Made by a program: the position numbers and the translations under genes. From positions 23,901,406 through 23,965,405 of the forward strand of contig OY735203.1 of assembly GCA_963457665.1 (NCBI GenBank): a DNA stretch of 64,000 nucleotides, read 5' to 3'. The stretch comes from Thysanoteuthis rhombus. Its lineage: Eukaryota; Mollusca; Cephalopoda; Oegopsida; Thysanoteuthidae. Shown here one piece after another: positions 1 to 13,755 of the stretch (position 1 is the stretch's first letter; every line of letters starts with the position of its first letter). Under the pieces are notes generated by a model. The model was not told the origin of the DNA and did no database searches. It was given only the letters and a program-made list of their open reading frames with translations.

Positions 1-417
1 TTTTGTTTTTTTTTCGTGGTTTTGCCAGGAAAAAAACCTCAAATTCTCGTCTAAGAAAACAGGAAATGAATTTAATTGACTGAACTTTTAGAATCAAGTC
101 CTTTTTAAGTATATAGCATTATATTGCAAAAAAAAGGATCACAATATTTGATAAACCTATTGATTTGATAAAATGTTGATCCCAGTGTTATCTGATAAGG
201 TATGCTTTCTGATTGGATCATTTGGTCGGAACTGAATTTTGTAGGATAATCACTCCCAAATGCAAACTAATTATATTTTAGAATGAAAGAGCAAAAACGA
301 AAAGCTTTTTATTTAGATAATTGTTTGATGGAACACTTTTCCATTCTGTGAATAAAATGTTGGATCAGCGTTTCCATTTTTTGCCTTCGTCCGTATCTGA
401 ATATGCAAATATATGAA
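1..417. other. Unannotated AT-rich stretch
   Basis: This is unique-looking AT-rich DNA with a T-rich left edge. I see no coding signal, RNA gene or recognisable transposon in it. The 74-residue open frame that crosses its right end is built from the adjacent TATG repeat and is not a gene. Confidence 0.6.
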
Positions 418-468
418 AGTATGTATGTATGTATGTATGTATGTATGTATGTATGAATGTATGTATGT
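418..468. repeat. (TATG)n microsatellite
   Basis: A run of about twelve TATG units with one GAATG interruption. In the antisense direction it produces a YIHTYIHT-like peptide in an open frame, which is a repeat artefact. Confidence 0.95.
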
Positions 469-1335
469 CTGAATTATAAATTTCAAAAAATCCTTTAAAA
501 ATTCGGCTGCTGAGAAAGGTTTATTCATAATGAACAAACATTTTTATAAACGTCTGAGCCTTAGACCTTGATTTTGCATGCTGTAGTTTTATATCAAATA
601 TGTTTAAATGTTCATATTTTACACTTATGAGAGTCGAAACTCATTAACAAAGGATTTTTTTAAAACTATCTTAGTACCACAGTGTAAATGTACTTCTAGA
701 CACATGTTTTCAACACAGTTACCGGCAGATGCATACACATATTAATTTCTTGGTCCTGTTGCCTGAAGATAGCAAAAGGACTCTAATTTAGCATTCTGTA
801 GGGAGGAAATGTTATGTCTAAGTTCCGCTTTAACCCGTCTCGACCATGTAAAAGCTTCCATAGAAATGAACTTACGTTTGAATCCCGCTTGGCTGAGTAG
901 TGACCAGGATTTACGTAGCTCAGCTTAGATGACCGTATGAGAACCGGTTAACCTTCCCATTTCGGTCATAACTGACGATTCCTTGTACACGCACACAAAT
1001 ATCAGTATATATTCATGAATCGGTGAATCTAAATACATTCTATTGTATATATATTCATAAGATGCAACTGATTCGAAAGAAGAAAAAAAGAATGGAGCAA
1101 TTCTGAAAAACAGCAAATGCTGCATATTGGTTGTTTGGATCCCAATTATGCTGTACGCGAAATCTAATTCTAACTTTCTCTGAGCGTAACGTTTTCTCGG
1201 TGTTTGATCTATTTATAATGAGTTTCGATGAGAGAAATACAGCACGAAACCCCGAAATAAACCAAATAACCAATCAGCCCACAAAACAAAAGATCTAAGA
1301 TACACGTTTATAAGCACTCAAACTCACTCTTTTTC
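469..1335. other. Unannotated stretch
   Basis: No coding or RNA gene is supported. A GTTTGAATCC-like box near 867 and a TAGCTCAG string near 917 resemble tRNA promoter boxes, but they lie in the wrong order and no cloverleaf folds. Nothing else is recognisable. Confidence 0.5.
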
Positions 1336-1356
1336 TCACACACACACACACAAACA

Positions 1357-1455
<99 letters not shown>

Positions 1456-1475
1456 GGCAGAGACAGAGAGATCAC
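1336..1475. repeat. Compound CA / TA / GA microsatellite
   Basis: A short (CA)n run at about 1337-1352 is followed by a (TA)n run at about 1359-1406 and a (GA)n run at about 1406-1458. It abuts the 3' end of a minus-strand LINE fragment, so it may have grown from that element's tail. Confidence 0.95.
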
Positions 1476-1860
1476 CGGTAGCAGTCTTCATATGTCCACT
1501 GCTAGACAAGGGCATTTCTCATCTCCGTCCGTCCCGAGCGTTATTGCGCTTAATCTCCGCTATGCCTTACTGGCAATATATCCGATCCGATCTCTCCATC
1601 TTTTCTCTGATCTTTTCCAACTGAGTTTACAGTCCAGTAAGCCTTTTTTCTTTATTTGACGGTAATCGAGGACCATTACTTATAGAATATTGTTCACCCT
1701 GGCCCTCTCTCGGATCCATAAGGATATCGGGACTATCGCTAAGAGTTATTCCGAGCACTGGTCTTACCATCGTCGTCTGTGCTATTAAGAGTTGATGCAC
1801 CGACACCAGTATCATCCATTGATCGTATACTGTTTTCGTTATAAGCTATCGGGACTTCGT
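1476..1860 (-). mobile_element. LINE 3'-end fragment (RTE-like), degenerate
   Basis: Read on the minus strand, the right-hand part contains a peptide with TTMVRPVLGITLSD. This resembles the M(E/V)R-x-LGI(T/S)LRD segment downstream of the RT domain in RTE-like LINEs. The left end carries TCCACTGCTAGACA in plus orientation, matching the LINE 3' phrase GTCCAGCAGTGGAC. Stops and frameshifts interrupt it, and only the last few hundred bases of the element remain. The family assignment is inference; the LINE call rests on these two signatures in the right order. Confidence 0.65.
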
Positions 1861-2173
1861 TTTTCAGTCTGTCTCTATTTATACGAAAGGCTTTTTACAG
1901 CCAATCGTTATGTGCCATCTTATTCCCTTCTCGTGGTCTCCATTGCATGACCTGGGTAAATTTATCCCTTCTAAACTTCCAACCTCTAATGTCTCTTTCT
2001 CGACCTAAGATAGTTAGTATATATATATATATCCCTTAACCCTTTGGAAAAAATTCTCCTCAAACCTGAAAATGCATCTGCTTACTTCTGGCGTTAGTAG
2101 TTTGCCCGGTCAATTACATTCAAAGTTTTGTTCAAATTTCTTTGCAGCATTTTGGTTGGAAACTGAGGTTAGG

Positions 2174-2177
<4 letters not shown>
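1861..2177. other. Unannotated stretch
   Basis: Pyrimidine-rich DNA with a short TA run near 2017-2032. No gene or element recognised. Confidence 0.5.

Positions 2178-2261
<84 letters not shown>
2178..2261. repeat. (TA)n microsatellite
   Basis: A nearly perfect (TA)n array of about 84 bp. The overlapping open frames in both directions are IYIYIY artefacts. Confidence 0.97.
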
Positions 2262-2263
<2 letters not shown>

Positions 2264-2586
2264 AATACTAACCCAAATATGTCTCTGCGTATTTTTCCAA
2301 ACATTTAACTCCCTCTTGACTCGGCTGATCTTTTGTCTTGATCTGTCATTTTTTATTCTATTTTTGCAACATTTTTGCTAAAATTGCATCAATAACTTTA
2401 GAGCTAGTTGAGTGCTATGTATGCTATAAGACACTTGTTCTTCCAGAGTTTTTGAATCAATTTTGTTCTTCCTTATAATCAGTTTTAGCTGATATGAACA
2501 ATGGTGAAGAGGGCAATCAGGGTTTTCGCTGGTATCAAGTTAGCTTTGAAGTAGATGTCTTGGAAATTGTCACACATTACGTGAAC
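2262..2586. other. Unannotated stretch
   Basis: No gene or element recognised between the (TA)n array and the SINE copy that begins near 2587. Confidence 0.5.
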
Positions 2587-2803
2587 ATTGATTGAAACCT
2601 TCGCTTTGGACCAAGAGGCCGATATCCTACCGCTGGACCCCGGAAATTGACGGTCATGAAAGGCTGAATTTCAGCGATATATCTATTTAGCTTCTTAAAT
2701 TCCCCGTCCAACAGAGTGTTTTATTCCAATGGAAAAGCATTGCATGAGCTTACAATGAACAAGTTACCGCAATTTAAAGAATTCTCAACCCTGAATAGAG
2801 GAG

Positions 2804-2805
<2 letters not shown>
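2587..2805 (-). mobile_element. tRNA-derived SINE, Arg-like head, copy A
   Basis: One of three related copies (also 22148-22452 and 62390-62625). On the minus strand the head keeps a B box of the form GGTTTCAATC at about 2592-2602 and a decayed A box at about 2620-2645. Downstream in plus orientation come the shared body phrases GGCTGAATTT, AGCGATATATCTATTTA, CAACAGAGTG and CTCAACCCTGAATAGAGGAG. The last phrase runs straight into a (TA)n array, as in copy B. Family membership is seen directly by comparing the copies; the Arg-tRNA origin is inferred from copy B. Confidence 0.8.
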
Positions 2806-2890
<85 letters not shown>

Positions 2891-2932
2891 CATATGTGTA
2901 TATATATATATGTATATATATGTATATATATG

Positions 2933-2970
<38 letters not shown>
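2806..2970. repeat. (TA)n array with TATG/CATA interruptions
   Basis: A 165-bp TA-rich array with scattered CATA and TGTA units at the SINE edge. The units are self-complementary, so the block can fold on itself. Four overlapping open frames here are artefacts. Confidence 0.97.
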
Positions 2971-4227
2971 CTTGCAGGGATACCAGATGTGATAATAACA
3001 CAGGGAAACAAATAATATTTTATGGAAATCAAAGTTGGTGTATTTGAGAAAAATATTCCACATCTTTTTTTATTACGATAGACATTTTCATCGAATGATT
3101 CATTTATATATGAATAATTGAGGAAAATCTTCTTTGAAATGCAATAATTGGTTAATTTTTAGGGCATATTTAAATCCCCGTTTCCCAGAAAGAAACAAGA
3201 TTTTATTGTATATAGATCTTCGTATGATCCCTATTTTCAAAGAAAAATAAGAAATAAGTATTCACACATACTCCCATGTAAAGTTCAACATGTCAGTTAC
3301 ATTCTAAATAGAAGCCCTCACCCGTATTTTTTGAAAATGAACTGCCATCAAATCTAAATTTAACAGGAAAAAGCAAAAAAATTACTCCCAGTATCTTTTT
3401 TTGACTAGTATTCAACAAAAATTTATTAGAGTATGAACTGCAGAATATTGTTGGCTGAACCATACAGAGTTAGAGACACGGAATATGAAAAAAATATACA
3501 GACCTACAGCAATATCATCTAAAATGCCCAGGTGTTCACTCAAACTTTTTTCTTACTCAGTTGTTTGTGCTGTGTAAGGGAGAGAAGGCCGAGATCCCAT
3601 TTCGTAATTTAATTCATAGGACATTGGTGAATCACTTAAAAGTAAATGTAAAGACACTCATAAAGAGAAATATTAACGCAAAAAATTATGACATGAAAAT
3701 GTTGGAATCGATCAAAGTATTATCAGGCACCACATATTAATGTCTAAATTAACTGCTTTTTCTTATTTTTCACCGATTTTTCCTTAAATTCGGTAAAGAT
3801 TAGGTTATCTAACTTAAAGTTGGCTTGATAAAAAGAAATACATTCCAAGTCCAATCGCACGTAGCCCTTTAACTTTTCCCGTGAAGAGACGACTTTCTAT
3901 GCCAATTTTCATTCTCTTAGAAGCAAAGTTGTTGCCAGTAATTGCTTCTATTGGCTAATAATGGACGAAATGACATCTAGTGACCAGTAATGACCTTAAA
4001 GGACCTAGCCCATCACTTTTTTCGCGATTTACACTTCTGCCAAATTGCAGGTTACTCGAGTAGCCTACTCTTACATTCATTGGCTAGAAATGACCATGAA
4101 TGAACTTTGGTGGCCTCGAGATCGATCTTGCATTGTGGAGTACACCCTCCCATGTAAATTCAGGGACAATTTCAGTATCATAATCACATTGTAAACAGAA
4201 TCCAATAGTTTATCAAGATAAGCATGC

Positions 4228-4229
<2 letters not shown>
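2971..4229. other. Unannotated 1.26-kb stretch
   Basis: AT-rich DNA with no supported gene. Between about 3960 and 4120 the motifs AATGACC, AGTGACC and GAATGA recur irregularly, which may be the remains of a short degenerate repeat. Nothing else recognised. Confidence 0.5.

Positions 4230-4315
<86 letters not shown>
4230..4315. repeat. (TA)n microsatellite
   Basis: Uninterrupted (TA)n array of about 86 bp. Confidence 0.97.
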
Positions 4316-4318
<3 letters not shown>

Positions 4319-5181
4319 TTAAATCTTGGACAAATTATGCTTAAAGTACTAATGCATGCTGAAAACCTCTGTGTACATTCATCTGTATGATATTTTACGT
4401 ATACGTAAAAGTATACTATAGCTTTCACTGAAGTAATAAATCATTTTATAAACTTCCATAACGAAGTAACTTTGATTATAAAATATATACTTAATTTGCA
4501 CTGTTTAATTTCTGGAATTGAGCCCTACTTAACTAATCATTAACTGATTCACAAGCACGAGAGAGATATTCATTTTATTGCTTTGTTTTGTTGCATATTC
4601 CATCATTTATCTTCACACACAAATACATTCGTATATATGTATATGGAAATTTGTGAATTTTAAAAGAGGGATGGCATCTGTTAATTATGATAAAAGATTG
4701 AGATAATTGTAATGTGAAATATTATTACAATTTCAGTTAGCTTTCATTCTAATGAAAAAGTCACTTATATTCTAGATTGCCTCACGAGGTCCTTTTCACC
4801 TTTACATAGATCTGTGTGAAAATGAATTTGAACGGCACAGATAGCAACAGAAACACATATACACACTGACTCGTACACAGAAACATACACAGAAATATGA
4901 AAAATTATGTATATATGAAGAAACGCCAACAAATATAACGTGGGTTTTCTATCATGCAGACGGTGTCGGCAACTGAAGAGGGAGGAGGTACAAGAATTAT
5001 CGCAAGTAATCACTGTTCAGGCAAATCAGATGAGACAGTGACTTCTCAAAACATTTCTCAATCTGACCGAAACTCAACTTTCAATATTCTATGACACCAT
5101 TTGGAAAAAAGTATCATTACCAACAGTCTATAGATACGTATTTATCTGTACACGTCTAAAGAGCAATCTTTTCAACCTAAA
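4316..5181. other. Unannotated stretch
   Basis: No gene or element recognised. The 82-residue minus-strand frame at 4765-5013 has no family signature and looks random. Confidence 0.5.
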
Positions 5182-5496
5182 GTGACACCAAACCCACAAT
5201 ACCCTCTTTTCAGATTTGCATTAGAAGCAGCTGGAGAAGTTTATTTGGGAACGACTCCCCGGCAACGGTTATCTGGCACGATTTGTACCCGAAGAAATGG
5301 TCATTTGCTTTCCGTTTCCTTTGGTTTGATGGCGCTGAAAAAGGTGTCGGACTTTACTAACATACGTGGCGTCAACCCCTCCGACACATGCCCAGACAGA
5401 GAGATACACAATAACCTGATCAAGCCAAACCAAAACAGTGATAGAAAACACAAACGTGCCTTAAGAGTGAAGAAAATTCATAGTCCATTCTCTTGA
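5182..5496 (+). CDS. Unrecognised 104-codon open frame, probably not a gene
   Basis: The frame starts with ATG and encodes 104 residues. There is no signal peptide, membrane segment or motif I recognise; the C-terminal third is basic and Asn/Lys-rich. It lies in a slightly GC-richer patch (about 5200-5730) and a second open frame (5493-5726) overlaps its end. I see no splice sites or polyadenylation context linking the two. An old transposon fragment is as likely as an exon. Confidence 0.12.
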   Translation: MTPNPQYPLFRFALEAAGEVYLGTTPRQRLSGTICTRRNGHLLSVSFGLMALKKVSDFTNIRGVNPSDTCPDREIHNNLIKPNQNSDRKHKRALRVKKIHSPFS

Positions 5497-5730
5497 ACAG
5501 TGTTGGATACTTGTCCAAAAGCATTGACGACATACGTCCTTGTTTGACTCCCACGGGGAGCCACGTGAGTAGAAAGAAGACCATCTATTGCCAGAGAACT
5601 TCCGATTCAGAAAACTACTTCCTGGCCTGTTGTGAAGTAGGCTGCACAGAAGTTACAAGGGCTCTAAAAGAGGGCCATCATCTCCAGTTGAATCAACTAT
5701 CTTTGGTGGGCAAGAGAAGTATTTAAACAA

Positions 5731-5878
5731 ACAAGGTTTACAAGCCAAGCCCTCTGCAACCGTTGTTAGGCCTACTTCTCAAGAGCAGGCTCGGCTGGCT
5801 AAATGATGGCATAGAACAGACATGAAAAAACCTGACTAAAACTTCATTTGCGAATTTTCAAAAAAATGTTTGATTTTT
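5731..5878. other. Unannotated stretch
   Basis: Short AT-rich spacer with no recognised element. Confidence 0.5.
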
Positions 5879-5945
5879 ATGATCATCATCATTATCATCA
5901 TCATCATCTTTTTAAAGCCCCTCGTTGGACGCTCAGAAAAGCATA
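5879..5945 (-). mobile_element. LINE 3' terminus with (ATG)n tail, 5' truncated
   Basis: On the minus strand this reads GTCCAACGAGGGGC, a short AT spacer, then GATGATGATGATAATGATG. It matches the GTCCAACGACGGAC-spacer-(ATG)n end of the better copies at 45.0 and 56.8 kb. Only about 65 bp of the element remain, consistent with severe 5' truncation. The His-rich open frame across it is an artefact of the tail. Confidence 0.55.
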
Positions 5946-6864
5946 CCGGTTTCACCATTTTCGACTAAATCTGGCCAATTTTTTTTTTTCCAAGTGTTTG
6001 GAACTCTTTCGTGAGGACGTTATTCGCGAGGAGAAAATGAAGAGCAGACCGGTCGGATTAGCCATTATCCGATTGAATAAAGCCATTTTTTTTAAATATC
6101 GAATAAAAATCTACGATAGCTGATTACATCAGATGATATGATGTGTAATTGGATTCTTGATATATAGTTATTAGCTGCAATGAGAGTCGATACTTTTTAG
6201 AACGAGGAACATTCCATGTTAATGCCAATTTTCAAATTTGGTCAACAGAGTTTGAAAAGATTTAATCAAACTGGAGAGAGACAGCGATGTTATAAATCAG
6301 TTCTTATCGTTGTTGAAGATAGAAATATGCTTTATAGAAAAAGGACAAAGAAAGGGGAAAATGCTCTCTTCTTCTGTACGTAACACTACGTTATACTAAT
6401 GTTGTTGATGGTTTTGGCCATCGGTAACAAATCATATTTGTCTACAATAGGAAGGATTTTACCGTATCCTATGCCCACTTTTGAGAATAATACTGCTAAA
6501 TGCTGAATGGATCCTTTCATAAGGGATAGGGCAAGACCAAGATGTGTCTCGGAGGCAGACCTGTAGCTTTCTCTACACTGGATCAGGGGGAGAGGACATT
6601 TTATTTTTATTATGTGTCAATTTTTGAGGACAGTAGAATGGAGTATTTCTTTTACTGTTTTTTTACAGTTCAATCTTTTGTTAATCCATGGATTTTTTAT
6701 ACAATTACTGTTGCATACCGACGACAAGAATCTATGTAAACGTATTAACGAAGAATCCAAGTATTTTCCCAGGAGACGAAGCCTCAACATTGACAAAATA
6801 GCGGGCAAACGATTTTTAGCTTTATGCAGGTGTGTGCCTGGCCCGGTCCAAGATGTGCAAGAAG
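5946..6864. other. Unannotated stretch, possible body of a Helitron-like element
   Basis: No gene recognised. Three overlapping open frames at 6542-6886 have no motif. If the Helitron-like end at 6865-6902 is real, part of this interval would be its body, but I cannot find the 5' TC end. Confidence 0.4.
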
Positions 6865-6902
6865 TTATTTGATTGCCAGGCAACACCGGGAATCCCTGCT
6901 AG
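6865..6902 (+). mobile_element. Helitron-like 3' terminus
   Basis: A small hairpin (CCAGG, loop CAACA, CCGGG; one mismatch) is followed after a few bases by CTAG and then T. Helitron 3' ends typically have a short GC-rich hairpin just before CTRR and insert into an AT dinucleotide. The string also resembles a CGGGCAACGCCGGG-type terminus that I recall from invertebrate repeats. No Rep/helicase coding sequence is present, so any element here would be non-autonomous. The 5' end was not found. Confidence 0.45.
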
Positions 6903-7922
6903 TATATATATTGTATTGGCACAGGTATAGAAGAGCAGCGTCTTTTTTCAAACAAACTTGGTCCGCGTCAGTTTATTGTGAAGTAGATTTGACGTTCATA
7001 CTCCGTATTTCTGTAGCGGTTCCAAGCGGCCGGTCAGTCCATCAAGTTATTCCCGACCCACCACGAATAATTCACATATCCCTGGAGTATTGGCTTCGCT
7101 TTCTGAAACAGACGCTTTAATAGAGTCCGTTACCTCAGACACAGACCCGACGTATTTTGCCAAAATTTCTGTGCTGAAGGTACCCTATGGGCTACAACAT
7201 AAAGCAATTGACAGTTGTTCTGGCTTGATAGACGTCAGTATAAATCTTAAAATTTCTTGTGAGTCATGAAGTTGTACGGTTGGCGTTAGGGAGGGATGTG
7301 TCTGGAAAAGAAAATTGCATATCGGCACCGTACTCCAAAAGTGTCCACTTCCACATACACGAATGTAAACTGGTTATCATACACAAAACATGACTTATAT
7401 TTATTCAAAAAAAGAGAGGAAGCAACCTACATTTTAGTATTATTCACACATAAGAGTACCAAAATAGACACTTACAGTTATCACAGACAGATTCTGGAAC
7501 TGGTGATTCAGTGATAATCATGAGGATTTTTCGAAATCGTAAAACGAATTAATTTAGAGAAATCGCTTGTTTTACAATCAGCTTAGTAATGATTGATAAG
7601 CTTGTGAGGCTGGCTATTTCTATTGGAGTGACTTTGAACCTCACTGGGTGCCCCATAACAGGGGATTTGTTTCAAGCTAAGCTGTGTACACACGGTGAAT
7701 ACAGAAGTGGAATATGTTTGATATTTACTAACTTCATCTCACAATGACTAGGTCAAAGTATTGAGTAAGCAATGTAAGATCAGACTAATCACAATAGTGA
7801 TAGACAACCTCCCAAACTTATTAACCATTACTACACTGATTGTAAAATTAGAGATTTTATTGAATTACTAGAATGTTAAGGGATTTCTTTGATTCATTAG
7901 ATTTACCAATATACTATGTAGT

Positions 7923-7925
<3 letters not shown>
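6903..7925. other. Unannotated 1-kb stretch
   Basis: No supported gene, RNA or element. Small open frames at 6824-7120 and 7296-7514 have no recognisable motif. Confidence 0.5.

Positions 7926-7987
<62 letters not shown>
7926..7987. repeat. (TA)n microsatellite
   Basis: Uninterrupted (TA)n array of about 62 bp. Confidence 0.97.
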
Positions 7988-7992
<5 letters not shown>

Positions 7993-8273
7993 TGCATTAA
8001 TAGTTCGTAAATCGAATGTTACAAAAGTCACTCTTTCAATCACAGATACTTTTTCTGTTGAATTTCTTTATTTTGTTATTGCAATGTATTTGATGTAGAA
8101 TAATAAGCACATAGATCATGCATTATACAGGGAAACTTCAACGTCAAAATTTAGCTTTGAACTACATATCAGGTTGAAAACAATCTACGTTTGGACGTAT
8201 GTATATTGTTTATGAACTGTTAGCAATATCTTCATATATGTTCAGTATTGTATTTTATTGAAAACATACACAT

Positions 8274-8369
<96 letters not shown>
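8274..8369. repeat. (CA)n-(TA)n-(TG)n compound microsatellite
   Basis: CA at about 8274-8290, TA at 8291-8340 and TG at 8341-8369. The CA and TG arms are complementary, so the block is an imperfect palindrome. A similar block lies about 150 bp to the right. Confidence 0.97.
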
Positions 8370-8372
<3 letters not shown>

Positions 8373-8499
8373 ACACATGTTTATCTGCGAACAATAAAGT
8401 ATGGGCAATATATTTATACAAAAATGGACGTTATATAATTTACCAGATTTCACACAGCTAGGCATACATAAATGCACACATGCCAACAATCATACGTAT

Positions 8500-8502
<3 letters not shown>

Positions 8503-8551
<49 letters not shown>

Positions 8552-8576
8552 ATGTGTGTGTGTGTGTGTGTGTGTG
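8503..8576. repeat. (TA)n-(TG)n compound microsatellite
   Basis: TA at about 8503-8547, then TG to 8576. It repeats the architecture of the block at 8274-8369. Confidence 0.97.
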
Positions 8577-10148
8577 TACATGTGGGGTGTATGTGGTAGT
8601 ATCTTGACAAGTATCAGTGTTTGCTTGATTGAAATCTTCTTTTTATTGATACATGTATTATGACGTGTATGATCACGATGGTCCGTTTATGTGCTTGTGT
8701 TTTGTTGAATGCACAGTTAACTCTCTCATGACCTCACCTAATCGAGATTTTCAAAAGGGAATAATTGTAACGCTGTGTATGACTCCAGGTCATATCATTG
8801 TATCACTCAGATAGGGATAGTCAAAACTGCGACGTATTTTGGTTTAAGTTTGTTCTTTTTCCTTGTATTAACATTGCCTCTTTGTATACCAATATTTTGG
8901 GATAACAATTAGATAACAATGGGCGTTTCAAGTTATACTACCTTTTCAAAACAATTGTCTGTAAAAGATGGAATTTTCTTTGAAATCATTGACTATTCTA
9001 TCAATCGAATGCATTTACGTCAATATATGATCTAAATATGTTTCATGCATATACATATGCGTTTGCTTGTTTTGTGCATGAGGGCAAATGTACTTTTGCG
9101 CGCAATATATTTCTGATAATGATATTAAACTGTTCTCCAATTTGGTGTCATTATACGTAATACATGTGCATAAAGGAGACTAGATTTTTTGCACTTAACA
9201 CAAACGTATATTTGAGCGTGCGTACGACGAGAGAGTTGTATTCATTCAAACACTCGTTTCGCGCACAAAATTGTACTAGTCAAATAAAGAAGTAATTTCT
9301 TTACAAGGCTATAGCTTCAGCTTTCTTTGGATTGGATCCTTATATCACATTACTTCAAGGTCCATTTTACATGCAATTTTTAGATGCAGCAAGCACCCGA
9401 AGTGGCAGCACTCACCACATCTTCTGCTAGACTGCCAATGGACAGTCTATAGGAGAGATTGATTTATGTTATTCCCAAGGGTAGTGTTAACACAGAATTT
9501 CTTTTTGAACTTGGCTCGCTTAGTCTATTCTCCTTACCACCGTCCAACTATACCTTAGCAAAATAAAGTTGTTCGAATCTAATCTTTTTCTGGACCAGAA
9601 AATACGTTTAGAAAAAAAGATTTATTTCGGCACTGGTATTGCCTCAGACGTTTTTCTCATCACACATATCATATTAACTGATCTCAAAAACTAAATCAAA
9701 ATATCCGAAGGTCTATCAATATGACGAAGGTGAAGGAAGAGAGAATAAGTAGAATTGTCACCAGAACGAAACGGAAGTTGAATGTATTCCTTGCTCATTT
9801 GCACACAAAAAAAAAGAATAATAATAATTGCTTGCCAGAAGTTGCACATGGTCACTGGTAAATAATATTTTGACTGAATGGCTGAGATTTTTTTTATTCC
9901 CCGTTTCTTCCAGACGAAAACAAATGAATCCCTTAGGGGGAATCGATGCAAACAATGAAACTAAATAACACCGCTACAGAAACCATTATGAAATAGAACG
10001 GGACAAATACAGATAAAGAAAACGGGATAAAATGTGGAAAACAAATAAAGATGACGGAAAGTATCGTGAGGTTTGCAAACATGATGATTATGATCATATA
10101 CACTAATCTCAGGGGTAATGATTTTGCAATTTTTTTTTATCTGCCCCC
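8577..10148. other. Unannotated 1.57-kb stretch with a possible LINE zinc-knuckle remnant
   Basis: No supported gene. At 9382-9460 (plus) one frame reads C-S-K-H-P-K-W then HLLLDC before a stop. This resembles the Cys-rich HLLxxC tail after the RT domain of I/Jockey-type LINEs, but it is short and isolated. The rest is AT-rich and unrecognised. Confidence 0.35.
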
Positions 10149-10290
10149 TCTCTCTCTCTCTCTCTTTCTCTCTACATCTCTTTTTTTCTTCTTCTTTCTC
10201 TTTCAACTTTCTATCGCACTTACATTCTCTCCCTTTCTTTCTCTCCCTCAAGCTATCCATATCTCGCCCTGTCTGTCCCTTTTTATAGGA

Positions 10291-10368
<78 letters not shown>
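10149..10368. repeat. Polypyrimidine tract with long (TC)n
   Basis: A CT-rich lead-in at about 10149-10280 is followed by an uninterrupted (TC)n run at about 10295-10368. The opposite strand is purine-only over the run. The open frames across it (LSLSLS on one strand, ERERER on the other) are artefacts. Confidence 0.95.

Positions 10369-12969
<2,601 letters not shown>

Positions 12970-13014
<45 letters not shown>
12970..13014. repeat. (TA)n microsatellite
   Basis: (TA)n array of about 44 bp. Confidence 0.96.
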
Positions 13015-13015
<1 letters not shown>

Positions 13016-13663
13016 CAAATCGGCGATGCAATATAGCATAATATGATATAATCCCAATAGCTTTAATATTGTTTAATGGGTTTACTTCATAGAGTGTTTG
13101 ATATATTCAACTTCAAACGTTAGGTTTGTTTACAGTAGAGCTGGAAATGTAGCAAAATAGGTATTTGCAACACAAACACGTTTATATTTTTGCCCTGTTT
13201 TGGCTTAATCAAATATCAACCCAAGAGAAGCCCTCTAAATATCTCTGTATATCTCAAATACCCTTCAAACTCTATCTAACAGTCTATTTAACCATACAGA
13301 ATCATTTACAAATGAAAGATATAAAAATAGTACATCACTGTCCACTTATCACTGGAGAACGTACGATAACAATTTCAAACCTATTGTAAAATGGAATGTA
13401 TTAAAACAGACGCACAGATGCCAAAATATTGAAATTCCAGACCACGTTGGCCAAAAAGAGAAATTTGGAATCCCTAGTTTTACCAATAAAGCAAAAATTA
13501 ATTTATATTTATTAGATAGAAAAAAATTAAATAGCGTCAAAATATTTGATGTATATAAAACTTTGGTATTTCGATAGCAATGTACACGAAGGACAATATG
13601 ATTGATGTTTCTATCTTGTATTCCTAACGACTGAAATATTTTCTTTCAATTAGATTTTTAATT
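13015..13663. other. Unannotated stretch
   Basis: No gene or element recognised. Confidence 0.5.
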
Positions 13664-13755
13664 TCTCATCATCATTAACTTCTGAGCATCCAACATTGGA
13701 CACAAACCTTCCCCAAGATTCACCAGATCTCTCAATCGTTGGCGCCGTACACAAA
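13664..13755 (-). mobile_element. LINE 3' terminus, degenerate
   Basis: On the minus strand this reads GGGGAAGGTTTGTGTCCAA, TGTTGGATG, then a short degraded ATGATG tail. It aligns with the GGGAAGGTCTATGTCCAACG end of the main LINE family in this window. Only about 90 bp remain. The family match is seen directly; the LINE identity comes from longer copies at 25, 47 and 57 kb. Confidence 0.7.

Noticed and set aside
418..468. Short regular repeats as a CRISPR array
   Set aside because: The units are 4-bp microsatellite repeats with no spacers, and the window is clearly eukaryotic.
867..930. tRNA-like boxes near 0.9 kb
   Set aside because: The B-box-like string precedes the A-box-like string and no cloverleaf arms pair.
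2072..2381. Open frames rich in IYIYIY on both strands (also at 2.7-3.0, 8.2-8.6, 12.0, 41.3, 48.2, 57.5, 59.6 and 61.0 kb)
   Set aside because: They are translations of (TA)n arrays, open in several frames at once, with no unique protein sequence of useful length.
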